This document shows positions 25,971 through 36,250 of a stretch of 64,000 nt of DNA, one piece after another (position 1 is the first letter of the stretch; each line of letters opens with the position of its first letter). This DNA is from Thermoplasma volcanium GSS1 (GTDB taxonomy: Archaea; Thermoplasmatota; Thermoplasmata; Thermoplasmatales; Thermoplasmataceae). The notes below the pieces were generated by a model. That model searched no databases. It saw only the letters and a list, made by a program, of their open reading frames with translations, and was not told where the DNA came from. Position numbers and translations under genes: made by a program. The stretch is taken from contig NC_002689.2 in the NCBI RefSeq assembly GCF_000011185.1, positions 868,001 to 932,000 of the forward strand, read 5' to 3'.

Positions 25971-27104
25971 CTAATGTTGATTCCTCTGCATTGATATGTA
26001 AAGATTTTCTATATTTTTGTAAAGATCTCTTACTACTACAGAGTTATCGTATTTTTCAACAGCGTAGCTGTGCTCGGCATCCGAGATCGCCCTTAGTTCA
26101 GCTACTCTATCTATTGCCTTGAGAAGCCTATTGGATAGATCATCGAGAGATAAACTGCTATACTCTAAAAAGCCCTTTTCTGAGAGATCGTCGTAAGTGC
26201 CTCTAATTCTCTGAGAGGTAATTATATATTCGCCCGCAGATAAGGCCTCGGCTATAACTGATGGTTGAGCGTCCCATCTTGTGGGATATAAGAATATATC
26301 ACACTTTCCGTAGAGATCTGCTAGTTCACCTTCACTTAATACTCCATGGTAAGTAAGATTGGGCAATTTATTGTCATTCAATATCTGGGAGTATTCCCCA
26401 CCTCCAGAAACATTGAATTTTACACCAGTATTTCCTTCAAATTTCTTGCATACTTCAATAAATAGGTCGATGCCCTTTATATATTCTAGTCTTCCTACGA
26501 AAAGGACGTTAACAGTGTTGTCTCTAGCCTTTGGTTTAAATTGGGAAGTTTCTACACCAATTATCCCTGTAAAATAGCGCTTTCCCATCAATTTTCCGAT
26601 ACCTTTGGATTTAGGGAATAAATGGAATGCGTCTATTCCTCTGTATACTAGGCCGGATCGCACAAGCAATGCAAGTATTCTGTTATAGGTATTATCAAAT
26701 GCAAACTGGGCGTGATTGCTTCCTATTATCAACTTCCCTTTGAAAAGTGGCCAGTACTCGTTTTTAAAGAGATAGACTACGTCAAGCTCTCCTATCGATC
26801 TTAACTTTTTAATGTTAAGCACTTTCGTTATTCTTATCAGCAAGGGAAGAATCAGAGCGTATATCGGCTTAGTTATCCGATGCATCCTTAAAAACGATAT
26901 ACAGTGCTCGTAATCTTTAATAGTTACGACATTCTTAATGCCGATACGATCCAGTACGTCGTTAGGCAAGCGCTGGACTTTATAAAACTGAGATTGGACT
27001 ATTACTAATTGATGATCAGTATTGTATTTAACATAATTTAAAAGAGTTTTCTCTATGCCTGCACCAAGAGAAACGTTGGTATTCGTAAAGAGGGCAATTT
27101 TCAT
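25971..27104 (-). CDS. Family 4 (GT-B) glycosyltransferase
   Basis: A 377-residue GT-B enzyme. The N-terminal glycine loop is SLGAGIEKTLLNY; the donor domain begins LFVGRLEYIKGIDLFIEV and holds the Ex7E-like element in PSVIAEALSAGEYIIT. These features match retaining family 4 enzymes that add sugars from UDP- or GDP-donors to lipid-linked glycans. It lies 57 bases upstream of the family 2 gene on the same strand and 346 bases downstream of another family 4 gene. Confidence 0.88.
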   Translation of the reverse strand: MKIALFTNTNVSLGAGIEKTLLNYVKYNTDHQLVIVQSQFYKVQRLPNDVLDRIGIKNVVTIKDYEHCISFLRMHRITKPIYALILPLLIRITKVLNIKKLRSIGELDVVYLFKNEYWPLFKGKLIIGSNHAQFAFDNTYNRILALLVRSGLVYRGIDAFHLFPKSKGIGKLMGKRYFTGIIGVETSQFKPKARDNTVNVLFVGRLEYIKGIDLFIEVCKKFEGNTGVKFNVSGGGEYSQILNDNKLPNLTYHGVLSEGELADLYGKCDIFLYPTRWDAQPSVIAEALSAGEYIITSQRIRGTYDDLSEKGFLEYSSLSLDDLSNRLLKAIDRVAELRAISDAEHSYAVEKYDNSVVVRDLYKNIENLYISMQRNQH

Positions 27105-27450
27105 TCTGTTTTGAATGAAACCGTATTATTATAATATTTTTCTCCTTCTAAATTCACCGAAGAAAAACGATCTTCTAATTACGATTGGATCGGTTTACTC
27201 AATAATAATGTTGGAGATCATTTTTATAATATACAGCCATAAATCAGTTTAACGCTATTAACTACGACGTATTGACACGGACATCTAATATACGTAAGGG
27301 TATGTGCCATTTTAATTATAACAACTAATTCTATATTAAATCTATAGAGTTAATATCGATGTGATCATTAGTCTCGTACTATGCGATATTTAATATTGTA
27401 AGTTTTGATTTAAGAGTGATGAAATTCTTCAATAGTATACGAAAATGCTT
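27105..27450. other. Non-coding gap between glycosyltransferase genes
   Basis: 346 bases of A+T-rich DNA. No coding frame is convincing. It probably holds the promoter for the two genes to its left, which suggests that the three minus-strand glycosyltransferases are not a single transcript. Confidence 0.45.
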
Positions 27451-28554
27451 TCATAGAAACTTTTGGAGGTCTTTTTCTAATCTTTCGCCTACATTTTCAG
27501 GAGAAAATCTGATAACGGAAGTTCTGCAAGATTCCTTGATTTCGTTGTCTTTTTCTCTTTCTAAGGCTTTTCTGCATGCATCCAATAACTCCTCATATGT
27601 GCTGATGAATGTAACGTTTTCATTGCCTGCTAGTTCTAGGCTGGGGCCCTGCTTATTGTAAGTTATTACAGGTGTTCCGCATGCAAGCGATTCAAAAGGT
27701 ATTAGGCCTAAAGCTTCGTAATTGTATAGGAATAGAGTGGCTGAAGCGCCGCTGAGGACCTTAACCATTGTATTTTCATCAAGATAGCCGAGGTTTTTTA
27801 CACCCTCGAGGTTAAGGGGCCCGTATGCCACTAGAGGTATGCCGTCCTTGGCTAGCCTCTTCACCATTTCTCTTCCGTTAATATCCGATGAAAGACTTAC
27901 CGTTGGGACTGCTATGTATTTATCTGCTGTATACGGTTCTCCTGGTTTGAACAGATCCGTATCTATGACGTACAAAACGTCCTGAACGTATAGGCCGTAA
28001 AGATACTCAAACAATGTTTTAGTCCACGTTGAATTTGCAAAGAATCCGTCGAACTCCTCGAATCTCGATCGTTCAAAGAACTTGAGAAAGCCGTAAAATG
28101 GGGAAAAGACAATGTTCCTTAACATTGAGTTCTTCTCAGGGTATCGTTCCATTGAGACGACACCGTGATCGTGGAGTTCCATAACAAGCAGCAGTACCTT
28201 AGCCCTTGAATTTTTCTTTATGTACTGTGGCAGCCAGTGGCCCTCGTTGGCAATAACGAACACGATATCGTATTCCCCATTGTCCGTTATAAACTTTGCA
28301 AGTTCTTTCGCTTTTTTCCTAAGAAACTGGTAATTTAAGGAGAAACGTACACCGAAATGGCCTTGATCTATGATCTTGATATATTTTAGTTCAGCAGGCC
28401 TGATGTAATCTTCAACTGATTCCTTGGTCCTCTGCGTTATGGTATGAATGAACAATGTTACGCTATTTAGACGGGAGAGGGCCCGTGCAAGAGAAAAAGC
28501 CAAACGATTGCCTTCGATCTTATGGACATAAGGTACTACTATTGCTATCTTCAC
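27451..28554 (-). CDS. Family 4 (GT-B) glycosyltransferase
   Basis: A 367-residue GT-B glycosyltransferase. It opens with IAIVVPYVHKIEGNRLAFSLARAL, has a linker with the typical TKTLFEYLYGLYVQDVLYVIDTDLF, and carries a clear Ex7E donor motif in YNYEALGLIPFESLACGTPVITY. The base composition is closer to the core genome than to the A+T-rich genes after 31 kb. Sugar specificity is unknown. Confidence 0.88.
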   Translation of the reverse strand: MKIAIVVPYVHKIEGNRLAFSLARALSRLNSVTLFIHTITQRTKESVEDYIRPAELKYIKIIDQGHFGVRFSLNYQFLRKKAKELAKFITDNGEYDIVFVIANEGHWLPQYIKKNSRAKVLLLVMELHDHGVVSMERYPEKNSMLRNIVFSPFYGFLKFFERSRFEEFDGFFANSTWTKTLFEYLYGLYVQDVLYVIDTDLFKPGEPYTADKYIAVPTVSLSSDINGREMVKRLAKDGIPLVAYGPLNLEGVKNLGYLDENTMVKVLSGASATLFLYNYEALGLIPFESLACGTPVITYNKQGPSLELAGNENVTFISTYEELLDACRKALEREKDNEIKESCRTSVIRFSPENVGERLEKDLQKFL

Positions 28555-29002
28555 TTTAAAAGTATACCTTAACTTTATATTTCATTTTCCTCCCATTAAT
28601 GCAGTATAACTATTGTTATACAGCATACTGTTATTGCATTACCTCCTATGAAATAAGAAATCCATAGGGATGAGTGATTAGAGTATGCAGGTCGATGACA
28701 AGAAGCAACGACATATACTTCACTTTGGTTAGTATAAGCAAAAAGATGTTATTCCTTCGTGTTCAAGGATCCAAGCATTCTATTGCGTAATCTCCAGATC
28801 AAATTTCATCAATTATTGCGGTTAAGAATGCCGAGGATCACATGAACAAGCGTTTAGGGCGAATTTACTTAAATTTACCTTTAAAATAGTTATTCTTAAG
28901 AACATTGGATGTAGATGAGGTGGATTGCAATGAGGATGCCTTGGGGCTATTAGATAAGATCTTAAGTTTGTTCCGCATAACTATCTCGAATCTTCACATC
29001 CC
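28555..29002. other. Non-coding stretch before the IS cluster
   Basis: About 450 bases with no open gene. The segment ATTGCGTAATCTCCAG near 28781 recurs in slightly altered form near 51151 (ATTGCGTAATCTTCCAG), hinting at shared debris, but no function is visible. Confidence 0.4.
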
Positions 29003-29065
29003 TTATTTTGCATAGATATAACCGGTACGCACGTTATATTCTGTTGCACGCTTATTACTAACTTT
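29003..29065 (-). pseudogene. Relic of the C-terminus of an FkbM-type methyltransferase
   Basis: On the minus strand this encodes ATEYNVRTGYIYAK and a stop, nearly the same as the C-terminus of the intact FkbM gene at 36721-37602 (ATEHNMRMGYIYAK). Upstream similarity continues at the DNA level for a few dozen bases but in broken frame. It is a leftover of a second FkbM gene cut by the IS1634-like remnant. Confidence 0.6.
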
Positions 29066-29273
29066 TTACCAGTTTTCATACACCAGGGTTGTGATAAACT
29101 CCTGCTTCTTTGACAATTCCATACTTTCACTCCATTCAATATTGGATTCTCTATCCTTCAAATAAACATTATACACGGTGTTCAATATGATCAATGCCTC
29201 TGTCCCTGATATTCCTATACTATTTATTTTACATTCCAGCATTGACAGTATTACATATGTAAATAGCATATTT
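29066..29273 (-). pseudogene. C-terminal remnant of IS1634-like transposase
   Basis: About 67 residues (LFTYVILSMLECKINSIG, SGTEALIILNTVYNVYLK, LSKKQEFITTLVYENW) that look like the tail of IS1634-type DDE transposases, where a hydrophobic helix is followed by an EAL-x-LNTVY segment. It is on the same strand as the N-terminal remnant at 30668-31402. An IS3 element lies between the two. Roughly 200 central residues, including part of the catalytic core, appear missing, so insertion was joined by a deletion. Confidence 0.55.
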
Positions 29274-30667
29274 TGTGAAATGTTTCACGCATCTCTGGAC
29301 AAATCGTGAAATTAATTAAGATACACTTCGTTCCATGTCCATAAAATGCCAGAAAGAAAGGTATATAAACCGGAAGAGAAACTGAAAATTGTACTGCAAG
29401 GCCTGAGCGGAACCATCTCAGTTTCGGATCTGTGCAGAAAATATGATATCAAGTCTGCAAGGTTTTACTCGTGGAAGGAGAAACTAATGAGGAGTTCTGC
29501 TGATATATTCGAAGACAGGTAGAGAAAAGGTGTACCTGCAGATAAACGCATTGACGATCTGAAAGAGGAGAATGCAAGGCTAAAGGAGACCATTTCCGAG
29601 ATTGTAGAGGAGAACCTTGAGATCAAAAAAGTATAGAAGCATCTTTCAGGGGAGGGGATGGACATGAGGTCACTGTTCCATGACATCCACCGGACTGTCA
29701 TGAATGCCATGGAAAGGGCAGGATATTCAGGAAAAGCAACACTGAAGATCCTTCGCACACCAAGGTCCTGGTACTATGTACAGCTTGATTTCTCACCCCT
29801 CCTGGACGGAAGGTTCAACTCCTTCGCTGTCAGGGAGGATGATGAGTGGATCGTTATAGGATACAGGCGTAAACAACCGGAAATGTCATTCAGGGAGATT
29901 GCATACACACTCATTGATGAGGATCTTACATATCTCTCCCCTCAATCAGTTTACAGAATATTGAAGAAGCACGATCTCATAACAGAATGGCACATGAAGA
30001 CCTGGCCATCCACAAGACCGTAAAAGGCGAAGAGACCTGACGAAAGATGGCAGACAGACATTATGTACATCAAGATAAATGGAAGATTCTTCTATCTTCT
30101 GATCTTCATAGACGAATATTCCAGGTACATAGTGCATCATTCACTGCTGATATCTATGGATGTCGATTCCATATCCATGGAGGCACAGAGAGCAATCGAC
30201 ACACTGAGAAAATCATCACTTGCAGAACCTGTTATACAGAGCGATAACGGTTCATCATTCATCGCAATGGAGTTCAAACATGTCCTGAGGGAGAATCATC
30301 TCACTCAAAAACTCATAAGGCCTCACACACAAGAAAACAACGCGATCGTTGAAAGAGCCAACAAGACCATGCGAGAGTCTTGGTACCTGTCATACAGACT
30401 GATTACGAACAGGCGAAATCCGAAATCTCCGGTATCGTTCAGCACTACAATAACGAAAGAAGACATTCCGCACTGCAGTATCTCACACCGATACAGTATT
30501 ACAGGGGCGATCCTAAAATACTCCTGGCAGTGAGGGAGGCAAAGATAGAGAAGGCAAAAGTATTGAGGAGGGAAGCAAATATGAAAGAAAGGAAATGAGG
30601 TGAAGAGACAGGAACCGTTTCTTAATTATTTTCCTGATCTATCCAGAAGTGTGAGAAACAGTACACT
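29274..30667 (+). mobile_element. Degenerate IS3-family insertion sequence
   Basis: Imperfect inverted ends are visible: left TGTGAAATGTTTCACGC...TCTGGACA from 29274, right end (reverse complement) TGTACTGTTTCTCACAC...TCTGGATA ending near 30665. They enclose an OrfA/OrfB-type transposase reading frame with several stops. The element splits an IS1634-like transposase gene. Ends are accurate to a few bases only; the target duplication could not be fixed. Confidence 0.65.
29346..30598 (+). pseudogene. IS3-family transposase (OrfA-OrfB), inactivated
   Basis: From ATG 29346 the frame encodes a helix-turn-helix OrfA (KVYKPEEKLKIVLQGLSG, VSDLCRKYDIKSARFYSWKEKL), a coiled leucine-rich region (RIDDLKEENARLKETI) and an OrfB integrase core with the three catalytic acids: Asp in WQTDIMYIKI, Asp in VIQSDNGSSF and Glu in NAIVERANKTM. 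It is broken by TAG 29520, TAG 29634, TAA 30021 and a one-base deletion near 30378, after which the frame resumes as VPVIQTDYEQAKSEI and ends at 30598. Unlike most IS3 elements, OrfA and OrfB lie in one frame. Confidence 0.85.
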
Positions 30668-30676
30668 TCTGGATAG
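30639..30676. repeat. Perfect 14-bp inverted repeat at the IS3 right junction
   Basis: CTATCCAGAAGTGT (30639-30652) is followed after 10 bases by its exact complement ACACTTCTGGATAG (30663-30676). The left arm lies inside the IS3 right end and the right arm reaches into the flanking IS1634-like gene, so it may be a chance product of the insertion site or a preferred hairpin target. Confidence 0.6.
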
Positions 30677-31402
30677 TAGACCATTTTGTATACTGTATTC
30701 ACGTCGTTTATGTTGCCCTCGAATACTTTGTTAACGACAGGTATTCCATACTTTCCGTTCATTATCATCGCGATGTTTATCTGGAGTTTGTTGAGTTTCC
30801 CATCCTTGTTGTGCCCAAAGAATGCAAGAGGACAGCATTTGCCTTCAAAATATATCGGGGTGATATCGTAGAAGTAGGTGTCGTCTTCTTTGCCGAACAG
30901 TTTCAGTGCGTTTCCGTATAGTTGTATCGAGATCCTGTACAGGTGGTCGGTGTTCTTTTCCTCATAGTAGAGTTTGTTCATTAGGTACTGCTGCGTGTTA
31001 TCTGTTATGCGCTCGGGGTCAAAGTTCATGGATAATGGCAGATGGGTCTTCTTTACCCAATTTGTTGAGTTCGCAGATGTTGGTTTATAATCTAATAGTT
31101 TATGCGACGTTGTAAGAAAGAATTCAAGACCTAACGACAGTCCTTGCCTCCTTGGAACGTATGTGTTTACCACGTCAAACAGGTTGATGGCCTCCGCCGG
31201 CCTTATAAAGTAGTGCAGCACCTTCGAAATCGTATGCATGAAGAAGCAACTCCTTGGTTATCGGTTTGGCGTCAGGTTCCTTTCGTGGATCTGTCCGACC
31301 ATAATACTTCAGCACACGTTGCCTTACTTTTCTTTCTTTTGTGCGATACCCTTCGACTTCCATCCATGTAATATTAAATGCCTCTGACCTCTTTTGATAC
31401 AA
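30668..31402 (-). pseudogene. N-terminal remnant of IS1634-like DDE transposase
   Basis: Two overlapping frames join with one frameshift near 31200. The first (from 31402) gives VEGYRTKERKVRQRVLKYYGR and AKPITKELLLHAYDFEGAALLY; the second gives AEAINLFDVVNTYVPRRQG, YDITPIYFEGKCCPLAFFGHNKDGKLNKLQINIAMIMN and GIPVVNKVFEGNINDVNTV. The last two blocks are the typical first-aspartate region of IS1634/IS4-type transposases. The gene is then cut by the IS3 element. Non-functional. Confidence 0.75.
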
Positions 31403-31599
31403 TGTAGCTCATAGTCTCCCTTTGTTATATTAAAGTTAATACAATAAGATTATTATGCCTTTCAGTATGGAAAGAGCAGTATATCGAGAGGAAGCGTGTG
31501 TTGTATTAAACTTTTATCTGAACTCAATTCAAAGACTCAGGTATGTAAGATAAGAACAACAGTTTTTAATATTTGTTATAGATAAAGATAACTACGAAA

Positions 31600-32412
31600 T
31601 TGAATAATGATATTTCTATAGCTGCATTAATAGTGACATATAATCCAGATAAGAGACTGATAGAAAGTTTAACAAAATTGGAAAAACTTGTTGATTTTGT
31701 TGTTATTGTAGATAATAATTCCAATAAAAGTCCGGTTCTTGATTACATAAGTAATAATATCTTTAATGACCGATACCTAATTCAATTGGAAGATAATCTT
31801 GGTATAGCCTATGCATTAAATACCGGTATTAAATATATCTTGGAGAAAGGGCATTATGACTACATACTAACACTGGACCAGGATACAGTTCCTTTAATAG
31901 ATGATATTAAAGAGTTAATAAAAAGAGCAAATTCTATTTACAGCAATATAGGGATTATTGCGCTAATATCGAAAATGGACCCTAAAATTCCAGAATTCAC
32001 GGATGTTAAATTTCCAATGACAAGTGGAAACATTGTAAAATCAGAGATATTTAAGTATATTAAATACAGGGAAGAGTTCTTTATAGATTCCGTAGATTTC
32101 GACTTTGATTATAATGTAAGAATGCATGGATACCGTATTATACAATACAACTACAGGGCTATAGACCATAATGTAGGAATTACCAAAAATGGATTTCCAT
32201 ATGAATCAAGCGAAAGACTTTACTATATAATCAGGAATTCTACTGTGCTTTTCGGTGAGAATAAGATAACCTTTAGAATGTACATATTTCAAGCTTTTTA
32301 CTGGATTACCATGGGTTTAATTCATTGGGAAATTTTAAAGACTGCTAAATCAAGTGTAAAAGGGTTTAAAGATGGTGTAAATAAAAAATTAGGTAAAAAT
32401 AATGATATTTAA
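31600..32412 (+). CDS. Family 2 glycosyltransferase, rhamnosyltransferase-like
   Basis: A 270-residue GT2 enzyme starting at TTG 31600 (no suitable ATG). Motifs: AALIVTYNPDKRLIESL, VIVDNNSNKS, DNLGIAYALNTGI and TLDQDT (the DxD-type motif), then FIDSVDFDFDYNVRMHGYRI and YYIIRNSTVLF. The wording matches bacterial O-antigen rhamnosyltransferases of the RfbN/WbbL type. The gene is very A+T-rich, unlike the core genes, and stands alone between IS debris; acquisition by transfer is likely. A C-terminal hydrophobic patch (FQAFYWITMGLIHWEIL) may associate with the membrane. Confidence 0.82.
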   Translation: MNNDISIAALIVTYNPDKRLIESLTKLEKLVDFVVIVDNNSNKSPVLDYISNNIFNDRYLIQLEDNLGIAYALNTGIKYILEKGHYDYILTLDQDTVPLIDDIKELIKRANSIYSNIGIIALISKMDPKIPEFTDVKFPMTSGNIVKSEIFKYIKYREEFFIDSVDFDFDYNVRMHGYRIIQYNYRAIDHNVGITKNGFPYESSERLYYIIRNSTVLFGENKITFRMYIFQAFYWITMGLIHWEILKTAKSSVKGFKDGVNKKLGKNNDI

Positions 32413-32413
32413 T

Positions 32414-32625
32414 ATTTTTAATGAATTTATATTTGGCAATATGAAAAATCTAGAAATATGGCAACTTAAGTGAAGGAATTAATACATATCTATTACACTT
32501 TTGTACGGAATCAACAATAAACGAATATAAAAAAATAAGCAAAGAACTAAACTCATTAAGATCCAAACTGATTTGTTTTTTAGCCTTGTGAATTACAGCA
32601 ATAATCTCTATATTTCAAACAATCC
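32414..32625. repeat. Dispersed inverted repeat, left copy
   Basis: This A+T-rich segment (with TTTGGCAATATGAAAAATCT and TTTGTTTTTTAGCCTTGTGA) reappears in reverse orientation at about 52485-52695. The match is imperfect but continuous over ~200 bases. It has no intact frame and may be two decayed copies of the same lost gene or element. The rest of the gap to 32778 shows nothing else. Confidence 0.65.
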
Positions 32626-32778
32626 TAAAAAATTAACGAATTCTATATTAGCTTTAAAAATAAGGAACGGATTATACAATGAATGAAAGAAACACTTAAA
32701 GCTATACTAAATACAGGTTAATTCAAACCACCGACCTCTTAGAAACAAAATTATATATATGTTTTTAATAAAAGGTTA

Positions 32779-32889
32779 ATGAAAGCTATAATTGCTGGTA
32801 TCTCCGGTCAAGATGGTTATTTTCTTTCACAACTTTTGTTGCCGAAAGGTTAGGAGGTACGCGGAATACTCAGACGTAACAGCTCAATG
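32779..32889 (+). pseudogene. N-terminal relic of GDP-mannose 4,6-dehydratase
   Basis: From ATG 32779 the frame reads KAIIAGISGQDGYFLSQLLLPKG, then TAG 32851, then EVRGILRRNSSM. This is the start of GDP-mannose 4,6-dehydratase (TGITGQDG glycine motif and HGIVRR region). Everything after residue ~37 is lost. An A+T box (TTATATATATG) lies about 30 bases upstream, so a promoter may remain. The lineage once may have made GDP-deoxy sugars such as rhamnose or fucose. Confidence 0.7.
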
Positions 32890-32899
32890 ACATAGGGTA

Positions 32900-33858
32900 C
32901 AGTCGATCTTCTTCCAGAAAATTTCCATACAAAATCAATAGAACCATACAATAGATCAATAGGAATAGAGGATCTTATAGTATAAATGTATTTCAATGGC
33001 ATATCTACAAGGGGAATAGCGGTATAATAGAGGATATATTAGGAAATAAATACTCTAAATCCACTGTATCAAGAATAACAGATTTAACTATAGAAGAGGT
33101 TTATAAATTTGTTAACAGGTCATTAAATAAAAAGTATATAGCAATATTGTTAGATGGCTTATTCTTCTATTTAAGAAGGGGGATGTTGATAAGGAACCTG
33201 TAGTATTTGCATTAGGAATTAAAGAAACAGGAGAGTATGAAGTATTAGGATTCTATTTAACAGTAAAAGAATCACATAATACATACAAAGATGTATTGGA
33301 GGATCTTTATAGCAGGGGATTAAAGGAGCTATTATTGATTGTAGCAGATGGAATAAAGAATTTAGATGAGGAAGTCATGGAAATATATAATAGATCAGAA
33401 TTCCAGTTATGCACTATACATTATTTAAGGGGATTAAAATCTGATGTAAGAAAAAAGGATGCTGATGATATTACTAATGATGGAGATAAAATGTTTAAAT
33501 GTGATAATAAGGAAGAAGCTATAATAAAATTCAATGAATTTAAAAATAAATAGAAGAATAAATATCCAAAGTAATATCCAATACAGAGAAAAACCTTGAA
33601 AAGCTACTAAGGTTCTATAATTATTCTCCAAGCATAAGAAAATTACTGAAATCAACCAATGCTATAGAAAAATTAAGTGAAGAAATAAGAAAGAGGATAG
33701 ATACTATATCATGATTCCATAATAAGGATTCAGCAATGAAGGAATTCCATTTTAAGTCAATATAATTTAATTCAAAGCATGCATTAGGGAAAATGAACGA
33801 ATATTATAAATGCCAGTACGAAATAAAGGAAATGTACAATAAGAGGTATCCCCTATAA
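32900..33858 (+). pseudogene. IS256/mutator-type transposase, decayed
   Basis: Pieces in several frames assemble into an IS256-type transposase: YNRSIGIEDLI, SKSTVSRITDLTIEEVYKFVNRSLNKKYIAILLDG, VVFALGIKETGEYEVLGFYL, GLKELLLIVADG, FQLCTIHYLRGLKSDVR, then LRFYNYSPSIRKLLKSTNAIEKLSEEIRKR and ending near YNKRYPL. The catalytic DG, ADG and late ST-NAIE regions are recognisable. Several stops and frameshifts break it; the longest intact piece is 33296-33553. A related N-terminal relic is at 52922-53250. Confidence 0.8.
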
Positions 33859-33935
33859 ATAGACAAAATTCCCGATAGAATCAAATTATAAAAATATTAA
33901 TAAGCTTATAATTAATGCATTCAGAAAAGGGTAAT

Positions 33936-34890
33936 ATGGTTATATCAGTAATAATAATAGCATATAACGGAAAAAAATATATATTAGATGCAGTAAAAAG
34001 CGCATTAAATCAGACGTTAGATAAAAAATATTATGAGATAATAGTTATAGAAAAATTACAATGATGATAAAATAGATTATTTTATAAATAAAAATAATAT
34101 AAAAAATATGTTCAGCAATGATAACTCACTTTCGGGAAAGATATATGATACACTTAAAATAACAAATGGAAATGTAGTATCATTTTTAGAGGATGATGAT
34201 TTATTTACAAGTAATAAACTTGAAATTGTATTTAACTTATTTAAAAACGAAAATGCTTGTTATTATCATAATGCTTCAGAAATAGTAGATAAATTTGGGC
34301 ATTCTTTAAATATAAAAAATACTGATCCATATTTTAATTCATCATCAATATCTATACGAAAAGATATTATATATAGAGATATAATAAAGGAGATTCCGAA
34401 AGGCGTAAATACCGTATTATATATCAATGCGTTAGACTCTGGTAAAGAGATTGTAAACGGTTATGAGGCTTTAACATATTACAGGGCTCATAAAAGTGAA
34501 ACGCATTTTACTGGATCATTAGAAGAAATTGCATCATCAGATTTAAATCTGGCTAAATTAGCAGTTGCATCATTCGAAATTTTATATAAAAGGTTGATAA
34601 ATAAAAACAGAAAACAGTAGAGATAAGTTAATGTCATATACAATAGACGCTAAACTTAAGGCAAATTTGTTGAGCAGGTATTTAACGAAAAATAATATAT
34701 ATTTTATAGGGAATGAAGATATTAAATCTTGGTTATTTTATAATAATGAGAAATTTTTACGTGGAGTTAAATCATTTTTTATAAAATATCCATGCTAATT
34801 TTATTATCAATGCCCTCATTTATTATAAAATATGCAATAGAGCCTTTCATAAATCAAAAATATATTAAGAGCAAAATAGGCTTTAATTAA
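33936..34890 (+). pseudogene. Family 2 glycosyltransferase, frameshifted third copy
   Basis: Starts ISVIIIAYNGKKYILDAVKSALNQTLD; a one-base A insertion near 34050 shifts the frame, which goes on as SLSGKIYDTLKITNGNVVSFLEDDDLF and FNSSSISIRKDI up to 34620. Further frameshifts then give SYTIDAKLKANLLSRYL and SMPSFIIKYAIEPFINQKYI to about 34890. The full-length layout matches the intact gene at 24969-25913, including the central SSSISIRK block, but at lower identity. All three interruptions lie in A/T runs. It should be inactive unless the runs are sequencing errors. Confidence 0.75.
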
Positions 34891-35038
34891 TATCAAATTA
34901 CTCTTATAAATTTTTATCTTTTTAACTTAATTTTCCTTTTGGGATATACCAAATTGATTTTTTTGTATAATACCGCATCATTTACCCGATTACATGTAAT
35001 TGCAGTAGACCATAAAAATATTTAAAAACAAACAACCA

Positions 35039-36250
35039 ATGAGTGTTTGTAAAAATATGAAAGATAATAAAATGAAGCTCAATATTTATGATGTGGTTTT
35101 TGTTTTGCCAAGACCTAGTATTACTTATCCATCAGGTGGCTATGATATTGTTTACAGGCTTGCTAAAGCACTTAACAAGGAAGGTATAAGAACCTCTATC
35201 ATTTTTTTAGAGAAGCCAGAAATTTATATAGAGAATTATAATGTTAGTCAACATGTAAAGAATGAGAATAGATGGTATAGATTGATTGTATATTTATTTC
35301 GCTTATTATTTAACGTTAAGAGAATTGATTTGTTCTATAAATTACGACTATATAAACTCCTAGGAGTTGATTATAATTATTCTATTTTAGATGATATTGA
35401 TTTATATTATTATGAAACTATTGAAGATGTTAAAATTAAAATAAATATCATTATAGCCACTTCATGGGAAACTGCTTATTTCGTTAGGGAATATGTTAAA
35501 AAGCATAAAATCGAAACGCTATACCTTGTCCAGCATAGTCAAGATGATGTCTCTTTTAGCGGAGAGAATTCCAACAATGCAAAATTTACATATACTTTTC
35601 CATTTAAAAAAATTGTCATAAACCAAAAAATGTATAACAGGTTTAAGGCGGAAAAACCATTGTTTTTCCATGTCGGTATTGATACTCAATTCTTTAAAAA
35701 GCTAACAAAAACTAATGATAGGGAATACATTATGTTTCCATTAAGAATAAGTGAATAGAAAGGCTCAATATATGCTATTGAATGCATTAGAAAATTATTG
35801 CAGAATAATGAAAGTATAAAAATCACGGCATTCGGAGATTATAAATTGGATGAAATACCGGCAGATATAAGGAACGAGATAATTTATTATTACAGGCTAT
35901 CCAGAAAAGTTTTGCTTGGCCTGTATAACAAAAGTATTATTTTTGTCTTGCCTTCTATAGTCGAGGGAATGCCATCGCCACCTCTGGAAGCGATGGCATG
36001 TGGTTGTGCTGTAGTTGTAACTGACAACGGAGGAGTAAATGAATATATTAAAGATGGCTTAAATGGCATTGTGTGCCCTGTGAGAGATTCTTATTGTTTG
36101 TATCAAAAGGTTATATTGTTAATCAATAACAAAGCTTTAAGGGAGCAAATGATTCAAGACGGATTGGAAACAGCTAAAGAATTTAGCTATGATAACATGA
36201 ATAAAAATTTTATTAGGTTAATTGAAGAAGTTCAAAGAAGAAAATCTTAA
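35039..36250 (+). pseudogene. Family 4 glycosyltransferase interrupted by one amber codon
   Basis: One continuous frame of 403 codons with a single TAG at 35756-35758. The first part (FVLPRPSITYPSGGYDIVYRLAKAL, LYLVQHSQDD, FFHVGIDTQFF) is the acceptor half and the second (ITAFGDYKLDEI, SIVEGMPSPPLEAMACGCAVVVTDNGG) is the donor half with the Ex7E motif. Nothing else is broken, so the stop is recent, or a sequencing error, or the two halves are expressed separately. An A+T box lies near 35015-35025. The preceding gap of about 150 bases shows nothing. Confidence 0.75.
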
